A DNA stretch of 64,000 nt from Methyloversatilis sp. RAC08 (GTDB taxonomy: Bacteria > Pseudomonadota > Gammaproteobacteria > Burkholderiales > Rhodocyclaceae). A program made the position numbers and the translations under genes. Location: NCBI RefSeq assembly GCF_001713355.1, contig NZ_CP016448.1, positions 3,844,001 through 3,908,000 of the forward strand, read 5' to 3'. Of this stretch, positions 7,511 through 15,154 are shown piece by piece. Position 1 is the stretch's first letter, and each line of letters begins with the position of its first letter. The notes under the pieces were generated by a model, which saw nothing but the letters and a program-made list of their open reading frames with translations, had not been told where the DNA came from and ran no database searches.

Positions 7511-9025
7511 ATGCGCTACGCCGACCCCGGTCAACCCGGTTCCAAACTCACTTTCAAGGCCCGCTACGACAATTTCATCGGCGGCGAGTGGGTGCCACCG
7601 GTCGAAGGGCAGTACTTCGACAATACGACACCGGTCACCGGCAAGGTGTTCTGCCAGGTCGCCCGCTCGCAGGCCGCCGACATCGAACTGGCGCTCGACG
7701 CCGCCCACAAGGCGCGCGAAGGCTGGGCCCGCACGGCGCCTGCGCAACGCGCCGCCGTGCTGTTCCGGATCGCCGACCGCCTCGAAGCCAACCTCGAACT
7801 GCTGGCCGTCGCCGAAACCTGGGAAAACGGCAAACCGGTGCGAGAAACCCTGGCGGCCGACATCCCGCTCGCCATCGACCACTTCCGCTACTTCGCCAGC
7901 TGCATCCGGGCACAGGAAGGCGCGCTGTCGGAAATCGACGAAACCACCGTCGCCTACCATTTCCATGAACCGCTGGGCGTTGTCGGCCAGATCATTCCGT
8001 GGAACTTCCCGATCCTCATGGCTGCATGGAAAATCGCACCGGCTCTGGCTGCGGGCAACTGCATCGTGATGAAGCCGGCGGAACAGACCCCGGTCAGCCT
8101 GCTGGTGCTGATCGAACTGATCCAGGACCTGCTGCCGCCGGGCATCCTGAACATCGTCAACGGTTTCGGTATCGAAGCCGGCAAGCCGCTCGCCACCAAC
8201 AAGCGCATCGCCAAGATCGCCTTCACCGGGGAAACTACGACCGGGCGACTGATCATGCAATATGCTTCCCAGAACATAATCCCCTCGACCGTGGAACTGG
8301 GTGGCAAGTCGCCGAATGTGTTCTTCGACGACGTGATGGACGCCGACGACGACTACTTCGACAAGTGCCTCGAAGGTTTCGCGATGTTTTCGCTGAACCA
8401 GGGTGAAGTGTGCACCTGCCCGAGCCGCGCGCTGGTCCAGGAAAACATTGCTGACAAGTTCATCGAGCGCGCCATTGCCCGCGTGAACATGGTGCGCGGC
8501 GGTCATCCGCTGGACACCGACACCATGATCGGCGCCCAGGCCAGTTCCGACCAGCACGAAAAGATCCTGTCCTACATCGACATCGGTCGCCAGGAAGGCG
8601 CGGAGGTGCTGACCGGCGGTGGCGTGCGCAAGGAAGCGGAAGCGGGCGGCTACTACATCCAGCCGACCGTGCTGAAGGGGCACAACAAGATGCGCGTGTT
8701 CCAGGAAGAAATCTTCGGGCCGGTGCTGGCACTGACCACCTTCAAGGACGAAGCCGACGCGCTGGCCATGGCCAACGACACGCTGTACGGCCTGGGCGCC
8801 GGCGTATGGTCGCGCTCGGTGCATCGCAGCTACCGCATGGGCCGCGAAATCAAGGCGGGCCGGGTGTGGACAAACTGCTACCACCTCTACCCGGCGCATG
8901 CCGCGTTCGGCGGCTACAAGCAATCGGGCATCGGCCGCGAAAACCACAAGATGATGCTGGACCACTACCAGCAGACCAAGAACCTGCTGGTCAGCTACTC
9001 GACGAAGGCGCTCGGATTCTTCTGA
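7511..9025 (+). CDS. exaC: NAD+-dependent aldehyde (acetaldehyde) dehydrogenase, ExaC/AcoD type
   Basis: This 504-residue cytosolic enzyme oxidises short aldehydes such as acetaldehyde to the acid with NAD+. The nucleophile is C301 in the GEVC motif, with a second Cys two residues on (EVCTCPSR), characteristic of the ExaC/AcoD/AldB group. [11 protein letters not shown] and [12 protein letters not shown] are the cofactor and general-base motifs. The start at 7511 is chosen for GAGGAGA just upstream and for the conserved N-terminus ([13 protein letters not shown]); the same frame is open back to 7214 without coding character. Ethanol or acetoin catabolism is the likely setting, since DUF779 follows. 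Confidence 0.9.
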   Translation: MRYADPGQPGSKLTFKARYDNFIGGEWVPPVEGQYFDNTTPVTGKVFCQVARSQAADIELALDAAHKAREGWARTAPAQRAAVLFRIADRLEANLELLAVAETWENGKPVRETLAADIPLAIDHFRYFASCIRAQEGALSEIDETTVAYHFHEPLGVVGQIIPWNFPILMAAWKIAPALAAGNCIVMKPAEQTPVSLLVLIELIQDLLPPGILNIVNGFGIEAGKPLATNKRIAKIAFTGETTTGRLIMQYASQNIIPSTVELGGKSPNVFFDDVMDADDDYFDKCLEGFAMFSLNQGEVCTCPSRALVQENIADKFIERAIARVNMVRGGHPLDTDTMIGAQASSDQHEKILSYIDIGRQEGAEVLTGGGVRKEAEAGGYYIQPTVLKGHNKMRVFQEEIFGPVLALTTFKDEADALAMANDTLYGLGAGVWSRSVHRSYRMGREIKAGRVWTNCYHLYPAHAAFGGYKQSGIGRENHKMMLDHYQQTKNLLVSYSTKALGFF

Positions 9026-9088
9026 TCCGACAAGCGGGCAGGCAGATCCGGGTCGCTGCGGCAAGGTGACCCCGACGTGACGTGACGG

Positions 9089-9120
9089 GGCGGACGGTGC
9101 AGATCGTCCGCCTCTTTGTT
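9089..9120 (+). terminator. Rho-independent terminator of exaC
   Basis: GGCGGACG and CGTCCGCC form a perfect 8-bp stem around an 8-nt loop (gtgcagat), followed by TCTTTGTT. It starts 63 bp after the exaC stop, which suggests that DUF779 has its own promoter. Confidence 0.75.
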
Positions 9121-9158
9121 CATCCGGCACCGTATCATCCATACAAATCATTATTAAT

Positions 9159-9195
9159 CATGAAATTGAATCGTATATCTCGATTCAACTTCATG
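9159..9195. promoter_or_regulatory. Long AT-rich palindrome before the DUF779 gene
   Basis: CATGAAATTGAATCG (9159-9173) pairs with CGATTCAACTTCATG (9181-9195), 14 of 15 positions, around tatatct. The right arm ends 18 bp before the DUF779 start. Low GC compared with the surroundings and the exact dyad suggest a transcription-factor operator or a 5' leader hairpin; no T-run follows. Confidence 0.55.
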
Positions 9196-9212
9196 TTTTG
9201 CGAGGGAACATC

Positions 9213-9590
9213 ATGGTGACCCGCGTCTCTGCAACACCGCTGGCGCTGGACTGGATAGACCGGTTGGCGCGCAAACATGGCCCGCTGATGTTTCATCAGT
9301 CAGGCGGCTGCTGCGACGGCAGTGCGCCGATGTGCTACCCGCAGGGAGAATTCACGCTCGGCAGTTCCGATGTGCAATTGGGCGAGATCGGCGGCATGCC
9401 GTTCTGGATGAGCGAATCGCAGTTCGAGTACTGGCAGCACACCCATCTGATCATCGACGCGGTGCCCGGACGGGGCGCCGGCTTTTCGATCGAATCACCG
9501 GAAGGCATCCGCTTCCTGACCCGCTCGCGGCTGTACGAACCGCACGAGGAAGCCGAACTGGTGTTGCTGGGCGCACCCAGACACGGCTGA
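9213..9590 (+). CDS. DUF779 domain protein associated with aldehyde dehydrogenase
   Basis: This 125-residue protein belongs to DUF779, a small family of unknown biochemical role often encoded beside acetaldehyde or alcohol dehydrogenases, as here. Visible family features are HQSGGCCDGSAPMCYP (three conserved cysteines, possibly metal or redox), FWMSESQFEYWQHTHL and the C-terminal FLTRSRLY. The start at 9213 has GAGGG six bases upstream; a TTG further up (9198) lies within that RBS region and is rejected. Its own upstream palindrome suggests separate regulation. Confidence 0.82.
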   Translation: MVTRVSATPLALDWIDRLARKHGPLMFHQSGGCCDGSAPMCYPQGEFTLGSSDVQLGEIGGMPFWMSESQFEYWQHTHLIIDAVPGRGAGFSIESPEGIRFLTRSRLYEPHEEAELVLLGAPRHG

Positions 9591-9622
9591 CGCACGCACG
9601 CCGCGGTCGGGTTCCGACGGTG

Positions 9623-10849
9623 TCACTCCGGCTGCAGGAAGCGCTCGACCAGACGTGTCCAGTAAGCCACGCCGAGCGGAATGACCGCATCGTTGAAGTC
9701 GTAGCGCGGGTTGTGCAGCATGCAGCCGCCGCCTTCTTCATGGCCCGGGCGCGATCCGGCATCCGGCCCGCCACCATTGCCGAGCCAGATGTAGCAACCG
9801 GGCTTGCATTCGAGCATGTAGGCAAAATCCTCCGCTCCCATGCTCGGCGGGTAGTCGGTGCGCACGCAGGCGTCGCCCAGCAGCTCACGCCCCACGGCCG
9901 CGCAGAACGCGGCCTCGGCCGGGCTGTTCACGGTCGGCGGATAACCGCGCCGATAGCTGACCGCAGCCGTCACGCCGTGCGCCGCCGCCACACCCTCAGC
10001 CACACGGCGGATGCCCGCTTCGAGCTGGTCGCGCACCTCGGGCGAAAACGCGCGCGCCGTGCCGCGCAGCGTGGCCGACTGCGGAATGACGTTGTAGGCC
10101 TCGCCGGCATGGAACTGCGTGATGCTGACGACTCCGCAGTCGACCGGCGATACGGTGCGCGACACGATGGACTGCAGCGCCTGCACGATGGCCGAGCCAG
10201 CCAGTACCGGATCGGCGCCCAGATGCGGCATCGCGGCATGCGCGCCGCGACCTTCGATGACGATTTCGATCTCGTCGCTGCTGGCCATGGCTGGTCCGTC
10301 ATGCACCGCCATTTCGCCGACCGGCAGACCCGGCCAGTTGTGCAGGCCGAACACAGACTGCATCGGAAAACGCTCGAACAGGCCGTCGGCGATCATCGCC
10401 GCCGCGCCGCCCCTGCCCTCCTCGGCCGGCTGGAAGATGAAATTCACCGTACCGTCGAAACAGCGGGTCGCCGCCAGATATTCGGCCGCCGCCAGCAGCA
10501 TCGCGGTATGGCCGTCGTGACCGCAGCCGTGCATGCGTCCGGTATGGGTCGAGCGATGGGCGAAGGTGTTCTGTTCGGTCATCGGCAGCGCGTCCATGTC
10601 GGCGCGCAGGCCGATGGTCGCCTTGCTGTGGCCGGCGCGCAGCACACCGACCACGCCGGTGCGGCCGATGCCCTCATGCACTTCGATTCCGGACGCGCGC
10701 AGCGTGCGCGCCACGATGGCGGCGGTGCGCGTTTCCTCATAAGCCAGTTCCGGGTGCGCATGCAGGTCGCGCCGGATCGACGTCCAGCGCGCGTGCCGCT
10801 CGCCCAACGCTTCGACCAGCGGATGCGGGCTGCTGTCGGTGCTGCTCAC
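9623..10849 (-). CDS. M20-family amidohydrolase (hippurate hydrolase-like)
   Basis: This 408-residue cytosolic metallopeptidase hydrolyses N-acyl or amide bonds of amino acids (hippurate or N-acetyl amino acids). Metal-site motifs are HGCGHDGHTAM, FQPAEEGRGGA and the C-terminal MGAEDFAYML. RADMDALPM and the dimerisation-domain motif GRGAHAAMPH are family marks. The GTG start at 10849 overlaps the stop of the upstream MEKHLA gene (GTGA) and has GGAG nearby, so the two are translationally coupled. The frame is open further upstream to 10921, but that part overlaps the neighbouring gene. The true substrate is unknown. Confidence 0.85.
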   Translation of the reverse strand: MSSTDSSPHPLVEALGERHARWTSIRRDLHAHPELAYEETRTAAIVARTLRASGIEVHEGIGRTGVVGVLRAGHSKATIGLRADMDALPMTEQNTFAHRSTHTGRMHGCGHDGHTAMLLAAAEYLAATRCFDGTVNFIFQPAEEGRGGAAAMIADGLFERFPMQSVFGLHNWPGLPVGEMAVHDGPAMASSDEIEIVIEGRGAHAAMPHLGADPVLAGSAIVQALQSIVSRTVSPVDCGVVSITQFHAGEAYNVIPQSATLRGTARAFSPEVRDQLEAGIRRVAEGVAAAHGVTAAVSYRRGYPPTVNSPAEAAFCAAVGRELLGDACVRTDYPPSMGAEDFAYMLECKPGCYIWLGNGGGPDAGSRPGHEEGGGCMLHNPRYDFNDAVIPLGVAYWTRLVERFLQPE

Positions 10850-11292
10850 TGCAACTCCTCGACTTCCGAAAACATCGCCGCCTGTCCGCAGAACTGGCCG
10901 TCGGCATCGAGCACCTTCCACACCGTGGCGTGGCTGATGCGGAACAGCGTGCCGTCGCGGCGCACCCGCACCCCGCAGTAGTCGCTGATGTAGCCCTGCT
11001 GGGTCACCATTTCGAGCAGTCGGGCCCGCTCGTCGCGTTCCGGCTCACGCGCCGACAGGCGCGACGGCAGCGTGACGAATTCGTCCCACGGGTAGCCAAA
11101 CAGTCGCTGTGCGAACAGGTTGGCGTAATTGAATACCGGATCCGTCTGGGTGCCGTGAGACACCAGGGCGAAGTGCGCGTTGTACAGCGTGAGCGAATCC
11201 GACGGCAGCCGCTGGCCGGTCAGGCGCTCGAAGCTCTCGGCCAGCAGCCGGCTGTGTTCGCGCAGGAACTTGTGATCGGGCATCACGCTCAT
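10846..11292 (-). CDS. MEKHLA/PAS-fold domain protein
   Basis: This 148-residue cytosolic protein looks like the MEKHLA family, a PAS-related fold first named from plant HD-ZIP III proteins and found alone in bacteria. It shows FNYANLFAQRLFGYPWDEFVTLPSRLSAEP-like core features and RDGTLFRISHATVWKV near the end. The start at 11292 (MSVMPDHK) is preferred; a second ATG lies nine bases later. The frame continues far upstream, antisense to the exonuclease gene, and that part is not counted. It is the first gene of a two-gene unit with the M20 hydrolase; a small-molecule sensing or binding role is inferred only. Confidence 0.7.
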   Translation of the reverse strand: MSVMPDHKFLREHSRLLAESFERLTGQRLPSDSLTLYNAHFALVSHGTQTDPVFNYANLFAQRLFGYPWDEFVTLPSRLSAREPERDERARLLEMVTQQGYISDYCGVRVRRDGTLFRISHATVWKVLDADGQFCGQAAMFSEVEELQ

Positions 11293-11316
11293 GAAGCGAA
11301 CGATACCATCGCCACC

Positions 11317-12399
11317 ATGCGTCACGATCTCATCACCCTGCGCCCGGAAGGGCTTTATTGCCCGGCCGGCGATTTCTACATCGACCCGTGGCGACCGGTG
11401 GATCGCGCCGTCATCACCCATGCCCACGCCGACCATGCGCGCACCGGTCACCGTCGCTATCTCGCCAGTGCCGAAGGCGAGCGGGTGCTGCGCGCACGGC
11501 TGGGCGACATCGCATTGCAGACACTGACGTACGGCGAGCGCATGCATATAGGGGATGCCGCCGTGTCGCTGCATCCGGCCGGCCATGTGCTCGGTTCGGC
11601 GCAGGTCAGGGTCGAAGTCGCCGGCGAAGTGTGGGTCGCCTCGGGTGACTACAAGCTCGAGCCGGACGCGACCTGCACGGCGTTCGAGCCGGTGCGGGCG
11701 CATGCCTTCATCACCGAGTCCACCTTCGGCCTGCCGATCTACCGCTGGCCGGCACAGGACGCGCTGCTGGCCGAACTGAACGAATGGTGGCGCGGCAATG
11801 CCGACGCCGGGCGCGCCAGCGTGGTGTTCGCCTACGCCTTCGGCAAGTCGCAGCGCATCCTCGCCGGCCTCGATCCGGCGATCGGCCCGATCGTGTGCCA
11901 CGGCGCGGTCGAGGCGCTGAACCGCGCCTACCGCGACAGCGGCATCGCCCTGCCCGCCACCGCCATGGTGTCGGACGGTCTGGACGCCGCGGCGCTGCGC
12001 CGTGCGCTGGTCATCGCACCGCCGTCGGCGCAGTCCACGCCGTGGATGAAGCGCTTCGGCGACTACGCCGACTGCTTCGCATCAGGCTGGATGCAGGTGC
12101 GCGGCGCGCGCCGGCGGCGCGGCGTCGATCGCGGTCTGGTGATGTCGGACCACGCCGACTGGCCCGGGCTGCTGAGTGCCATCGGCGCCACCGGCGCCTC
12201 GCGCGTCATCGTCACCCATGGCCATGTTCAGCCGCTTGTGCGCTGGCTGACCGAACACGGCATCGAAGCCGGCGCGTTCGCGACCGCCTTCGGCCAGGAG
12301 GCAGACGACGACGCGGTAGCGACGGACTCAGCTGCGACGGCTGCGTCGCAACGCGAAGCCGACGGCGGCCAGACCGGCGACGAACAGGCCGCCGGCTGA
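11317..12399 (+). CDS. Ligase-associated DNA exonuclease (metallo-beta-lactamase fold)
   Basis: This 360-residue member of the beta-CASP/MBL nuclease group is normally encoded with an ATP-dependent DNA ligase and a Lhr-like helicase, and is thought to process DNA ends for repair. Metal-binding HAHADH occurs at about residues 35-40, HPAGHVLGSA and SGDYKLEPD follow, and late VMSDHADWP and VTHGH complete the site. The last roughly 23 residues (acidic and Ala/Ser-rich) are encoded antisense to the end of the neighbouring PEP-CTERM gene and look added. The ligase lies 2.8 kb downstream rather than adjacent, and no helicase or metallophosphoesterase partner is in the window. Confidence 0.85.
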   Translation: MRHDLITLRPEGLYCPAGDFYIDPWRPVDRAVITHAHADHARTGHRRYLASAEGERVLRARLGDIALQTLTYGERMHIGDAAVSLHPAGHVLGSAQVRVEVAGEVWVASGDYKLEPDATCTAFEPVRAHAFITESTFGLPIYRWPAQDALLAELNEWWRGNADAGRASVVFAYAFGKSQRILAGLDPAIGPIVCHGAVEALNRAYRDSGIALPATAMVSDGLDAAALRRALVIAPPSAQSTPWMKRFGDYADCFASGWMQVRGARRRRGVDRGLVMSDHADWPGLLSAIGATGASRVIVTHGHVQPLVRWLTEHGIEAGAFATAFGQEADDDAVATDSAATAASQREADGGQTGDEQAAG

Positions 12400-12969
12400 C
12401 GGTTCGGGTACCGCGGTGATCTGCGTGACGAAAAAGGCCGATCCGGTGCGACCTGCCGACCAGTCCGCGTAGTAGGCCCAGATCGCTTCGGCCTCTGCGT
12501 CGATAGACGCACGCTGCCCCCAGATCTGCAATCCGGGTGCGTTCGCGCCGAGCGACACCGGCTGCGCGGTGGCGCTGGCAAAGCCGGTTTCGCCGACCGT
12601 CCAGTCCAGCGTGTTCGTCAGCAAAGAGGTAGTGCCGTTGGCGAACGTGAAGCCGTCGCCGGTGATGTCGAAATTGCCGACGAACATCGCCGGCCCGCTG
12701 ACGTTGTAGGCCTCGACCAGCAGATAGACGCTCTGCCCCGGCGCCAGCGCAAAACCGGAGAACGATTCGGTCGGCCCCCACGATGACGACTTGGTCGTGA
12801 CCAGTTCGTCAAGCGTGGCCGTCAGATCGGCGGACAGGTAGATCTTCAGGCTGTCGTCAGCGGTGTAGCTGCCAGCCAGCGTGGCGGCCTGGGCCTGCAT
12901 GACGCCGCCAGCGACAAGTGCGACAGTGAGTGCGCGAAGGAGCGAAATGCATCGAGTCACGGAAATCAT
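12328..12969 (-). CDS. PEP-CTERM sorted surface protein (unknown function)
   Basis: This 213-residue exported protein has a signal peptide (about 1-28, ending MQAQA-A) and a C-terminal PEP-CTERM signal from residue 187 (VPEP, then hydrophobic helix GGLFVAGLAAVGFAL, then RRSRR). Such proteins are processed by exosortase and linked to exopolysaccharide or the outer surface. The middle has no recognised domain and is rich in Ser, Thr and Gly, with few charges. Its 3' end overlaps the 3' end of the exonuclease gene by 72 bp on the other strand. A sigma-54-like element sits about 36 bp upstream. A GTG nine bases downstream has better RBS spacing and may be the real start. Confidence 0.82.
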   Translation of the reverse strand: MISVTRCISLLRALTVALVAGGVMQAQAATLAGSYTADDSLKIYLSADLTATLDELVTTKSSSWGPTESFSGFALAPGQSVYLLVEAYNVSGPAMFVGNFDITGDGFTFANGTTSLLTNTLDWTVGETGFASATAQPVSLGANAPGLQIWGQRASIDAEAEAIWAYYADWSAGRTGSAFFVTQITAVPEPSAGGLFVAGLAAVGFALRRSRRS

Positions 12970-13004
12970 CCTTTTTGTAGTTGATCAACCACTGCATCAA
13001 TTTA

Positions 13005-13023
13005 AATGCAAATAATGAGCCGA
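13005..13023 (-). promoter_or_regulatory. Sigma-54-like -24/-12 element for the leftward PEP-CTERM gene
   Basis: On the minus strand the site reads CGGCTCATTATTTGCAT. This has the invariant GG-N10-GC spacing and the -12 core TTGCA, with two mismatches to the -24 box TGGCAC. Predicted transcription would start near 12996, giving a leader of about 27 nt. RpoN control of PEP-CTERM genes through PrsK/PrsR is known in other bacteria. The rest of the 12970-13290 gap is AT-rich and holds no convincing gene. Confidence 0.45.
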
Positions 13024-13234
13024 AACAGTAAGTTGATGATTCGGAAATGAATTTCTGTTGTGTGCAGCGTGAGCGCATGCGTGCTGTAAAAACTGTCGAC
13101 GCCACGTCACCGGTCGAGGCGGCGACTCCGCAATCCGATTGATCCTGGGTCGTCGCCGTCTAAGGCAGCGAGCCATGCACGGGTCTGCCACCTTTCGCGC
13201 AAAGTAGTCCGAAAAGACTATTCGCCTTCATCAA

Positions 13235-13252
13235 CCGGCAACAACCCTGCGT
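13235..13252 (+). promoter_or_regulatory. Sigma-54-like -24/-12 element for the rightward PEP-CTERM genes
   Basis: CCGGCAACAACCCTGCGT has GG (13237-13238), ten bases, then GC (13249-13250). The -24 box keeps GGCA and the -12 box keeps TGC. Predicted start is near 13262, about 29 nt before the ATG at 13291. The match is weaker than the leftward one, and such spacing is common by chance in GC-rich DNA. Confidence 0.3.
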
Positions 13253-13290
13253 CACCGTCCGGGCTCTTTCCTGTGTCCCGGTGTCTTTCC

Positions 13291-14202
13291 ATGTTCCGCT
13301 CCCATCTCGCGGCCGCCTTTGCCTTGATCGCTACGGGCTCCGCATCGGCCGCCATCAATTCGCTCGATCTTGCCGACTACCGTCTGGTCGCCACCTACGA
13401 CCTGCCGTCGGTCCAGGCGTCCGAAGCGTCGGCGGTGACCTGGAACTGGGATAGCGACACGCTGTTCGTCCTCGGCGACGAAGGCGACTATGTCGTCGAG
13501 GTGAACAAGCAAGGCCAGCTGATCAGTTCGATGAACCTGTTCGGCTTCGACGACACCGAGGGGCTGAGCTATGTCGGCAACGGGCAGTTCGTTCTCGTCG
13601 AGGAACGCCTGCAGGACGTCTATCGCTTCAGCTACACCGCGGGGGGCGCGATCGGTCGCAACGCAACGCCTGCGGTGTCGGTCGGGCCGACGGTCGGCAA
13701 TGTGGGGCTGGAAGGCCTGTCATACGACCCGCTGAGCGGCCGCTTCATCATCGTGAAGGAAAAGACGCCGCAAGCCGTGTATGACGCGGCACTCGATTTC
13801 ACGACAGGCATTGCCACCGTGACCGAGCTGGTGCCGCCGGCGAATCAGTTCGCACGACTGTTCGACACGCTGGACCTGTCCGACGTGCAGACGCTGACCA
13901 CTGTCATGTCGCTGCGTGGTACCGCCGACCAGGACAACCTGCTCATCTACAGCCAGGAAACGCCGCGCCTGATGGAAGTCACGCGCAGCGGCGAAGTGCT
14001 GAGCCAGTTCGATTTCTCCGCCATCGCCGAAGACGCCGAAGGCGTGACGATAGACGGCAATGGAGTCATCTACATCGTCGGAGAAACCCCGCGCCTTTAC
14101 GTGCTGGCGCCGATTGCCGCCGTTCCCGAACCCGAAAGCTGGGCGCTGCTGCTGGCCGGTCTCGGCCTGATCGGCGCCGCCGCCCGCCGTCGTCTTATCT
14201 GA
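13291..14202 (+). CDS. PEP-CTERM protein with SdiA-regulated-type beta-propeller domain
   Basis: This 303-residue exported protein has a signal peptide (1-21, ending GSASA-A), then a domain resembling SdiA-regulated/phytase-like beta-propellers. Repeated blades follow the pattern SAVTWNWDSDTLFVLGDEGDYVVEV, DTEGLSYVGNGQFVLVEER and EGVTIDGNGVIYIVGE. A PEP-CTERM tail starts at residue 278 (VPEPESW, then LLLAGLGLIGAAA, then RRR). The family often binds calcium or acts as a surface esterase, but no activity is certain here. The ATG at 13291 is preferred over a GTG at 13273 because the signal peptide then has normal length; no strong RBS is seen. It is probably co-transcribed with the next gene. 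Confidence 0.82.
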   Translation: MFRSHLAAAFALIATGSASAAINSLDLADYRLVATYDLPSVQASEASAVTWNWDSDTLFVLGDEGDYVVEVNKQGQLISSMNLFGFDDTEGLSYVGNGQFVLVEERLQDVYRFSYTAGGAIGRNATPAVSVGPTVGNVGLEGLSYDPLSGRFIIVKEKTPQAVYDAALDFTTGIATVTELVPPANQFARLFDTLDLSDVQTLTTVMSLRGTADQDNLLIYSQETPRLMEVTRSGEVLSQFDFSAIAEDAEGVTIDGNGVIYIVGETPRLYVLAPIAAVPEPESWALLLAGLGLIGAAARRRLI

Positions 14203-14231
14203 TTCGTTCAATCCAACAAGGAGGTCACACC

Positions 14232-14876
14232 ATGAACAAGCTTCTCGCCGCACTGCTCGTCGCAGGTTTCGCATCGCAGGCCCAGGCAGATGTCCGCATC
14301 ACCGAATGGATGTACTCGGGCGGCAGCGGTGAATTCATCGAATTCACCAACCTGGGTACCTCGGCGGTCGATTTCACCGGCTGGAGCTATGACGACGACA
14401 GCCGGACACCCGGTGTGTTCAGCCTCAGCGGCTTTGGTCTGGTCGGCGCAGGCGAATCGGTCGTCATCACCGAAACCGAAGCAGCGACCTTCCGTCTCGA
14501 CTGGAGCCTCGCCGACAGCGTCAAGGTGCTCGGTGGCTACACCAACAACATCGGCCGCGCCGATGAACTGAACCTGTTCGATGGCGACGGTTCGCTGGTC
14601 GATCGGCTGGCCTACGGTGATGCAACCATCGGCGGCCCGCGCACCCAGAACGCCAGCGGCCGCGCCGCCACGGCAGCGGCACTGGGTGCCAACGATGCGA
14701 CGCTGTGGGTGCTGTCGTCGGTCGGCGACGTCGAAGGGTCGTACCAGTCGCTCAGCGGTGCCGTGGCGAGTCCTGGCATGACCTCCTTTGCCGCACCGGT
14801 GCCGGAACCCGAAACCTACGCCATGTTGCTGGCCGGTCTCGGTCTGATCGGCTTCATGGCCCGTCGCCGCGCGTGA
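14232..14876 (+). CDS. PEP-CTERM protein with lamin-tail (LTD) domain
   Basis: This 214-residue exported protein has a short signal peptide (1-19, ending ASQAQA-D). A lamin-tail-like immunoglobulin fold covers about residues 20-130 (ITEWMYSGGSGEFIEFTNLGTSAVDFTGW, GESVVITET, NIGRADELNLFDGDGSLVDRLAYGD). The PEP-CTERM signal begins at about residue 190 (VPEPETYAMLLAGLGLIGF then ARRR). Bacterial LTD domains are found in secreted or surface proteins, often with nucleases or adhesins. It begins 29 bp after the previous stop with a strong AAGGAGG, so the two form an operon closed by the hairpin at 14896. Confidence 0.85.
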   Translation: MNKLLAALLVAGFASQAQADVRITEWMYSGGSGEFIEFTNLGTSAVDFTGWSYDDDSRTPGVFSLSGFGLVGAGESVVITETEAATFRLDWSLADSVKVLGGYTNNIGRADELNLFDGDGSLVDRLAYGDATIGGPRTQNASGRAATAAALGANDATLWVLSSVGDVEGSYQSLSGAVASPGMTSFAAPVPEPETYAMLLAGLGLIGFMARRRA

Positions 14877-14895
14877 TCGTCTGGCGCGCAGGCAG

Positions 14896-14920
14896 ACGCC
14901 GGCCGCTGGCCGGCGTTTTT
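14896..14920 (+). terminator. Rho-independent terminator after the PEP-CTERM pair
   Basis: ACGCCGGCC and GGCCGGCGT form a perfect 9-bp stem around a GCT loop, followed by TTTT. It starts 20 bp after the LTD gene stop. Confidence 0.85.
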
Positions 14921-14970
14921 CGTTGACTGAGCGACTGTTGCTGCGCCCACCCCAATTGACTTGCTGCCCA

Positions 14971-15002
14971 GTAGGTTGGGGTGAGCATAGCGATGCCCAA
15001 CG
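14971..15002 (+). repeat. Dispersed TTGGGG...CCCAAC repeat, copy 4
   Basis: This forward copy has a two-base change in the centre (GAGCATAGCG instead of GAGCGCAGCG). It lies between the terminator of the PEP-CTERM genes and the dihydroorotase remnant, at one border of the insertion-like segment. Confidence 0.8.
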
Positions 15003-15013
15003 ATCCCGCTGTG

Positions 15014-15097
15014 CCCGTCGGCGAGCGCGGCGCGCAGGGCCTCGCGGTCGAACTGCGCGCGCAGCGGCGGGATGGTGCGGCACTGCGGGTCGAAGTG
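15014..15097 (-). pseudogene. Dihydroorotase fragment (about 28 codons)
   Basis: The minus strand encodes, in one frame, HFDPQCRTIPPLR then AQFDREALRAALADG. This closely follows the conserved late segment of bacterial dihydroorotase (FDSQC-x2-PPLRSQRDREALR-x-GLADG), which normally leads into the IDAICSDHTP metal motif. Here the match breaks off right after ADG, 12 bp from the dispersed repeat, and it is not preceded by the rest of the gene. It is read as a decayed remnant of a lost pyrC-like gene. The call is from memory of the family, without an alignment. Confidence 0.5.
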
Positions 15098-15154
15098 GCC
15101 GAACCGCTGCACCGGTGCGCCATCAAAGCGGCGTCCCCCGGTTACGATGGCCCG

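Noticed and set aside
7403-9151. Long minus-strand frame across exaC
   Set aside because: It mirrors the highly conserved aldehyde dehydrogenase and has no motif of its own.
13159-13190. A second minus-strand TGGCA...GC site in the PEP-CTERM gap
   Set aside because: The spacing between GG and GC is nine, not ten, so it does not fit sigma-54.
12857-13191. Short minus-strand frames in the PEP-CTERM divergent gap
   Set aside because: They have no RBS or similarity, and overlap the promoter elements and the start of the PEP-CTERM gene.
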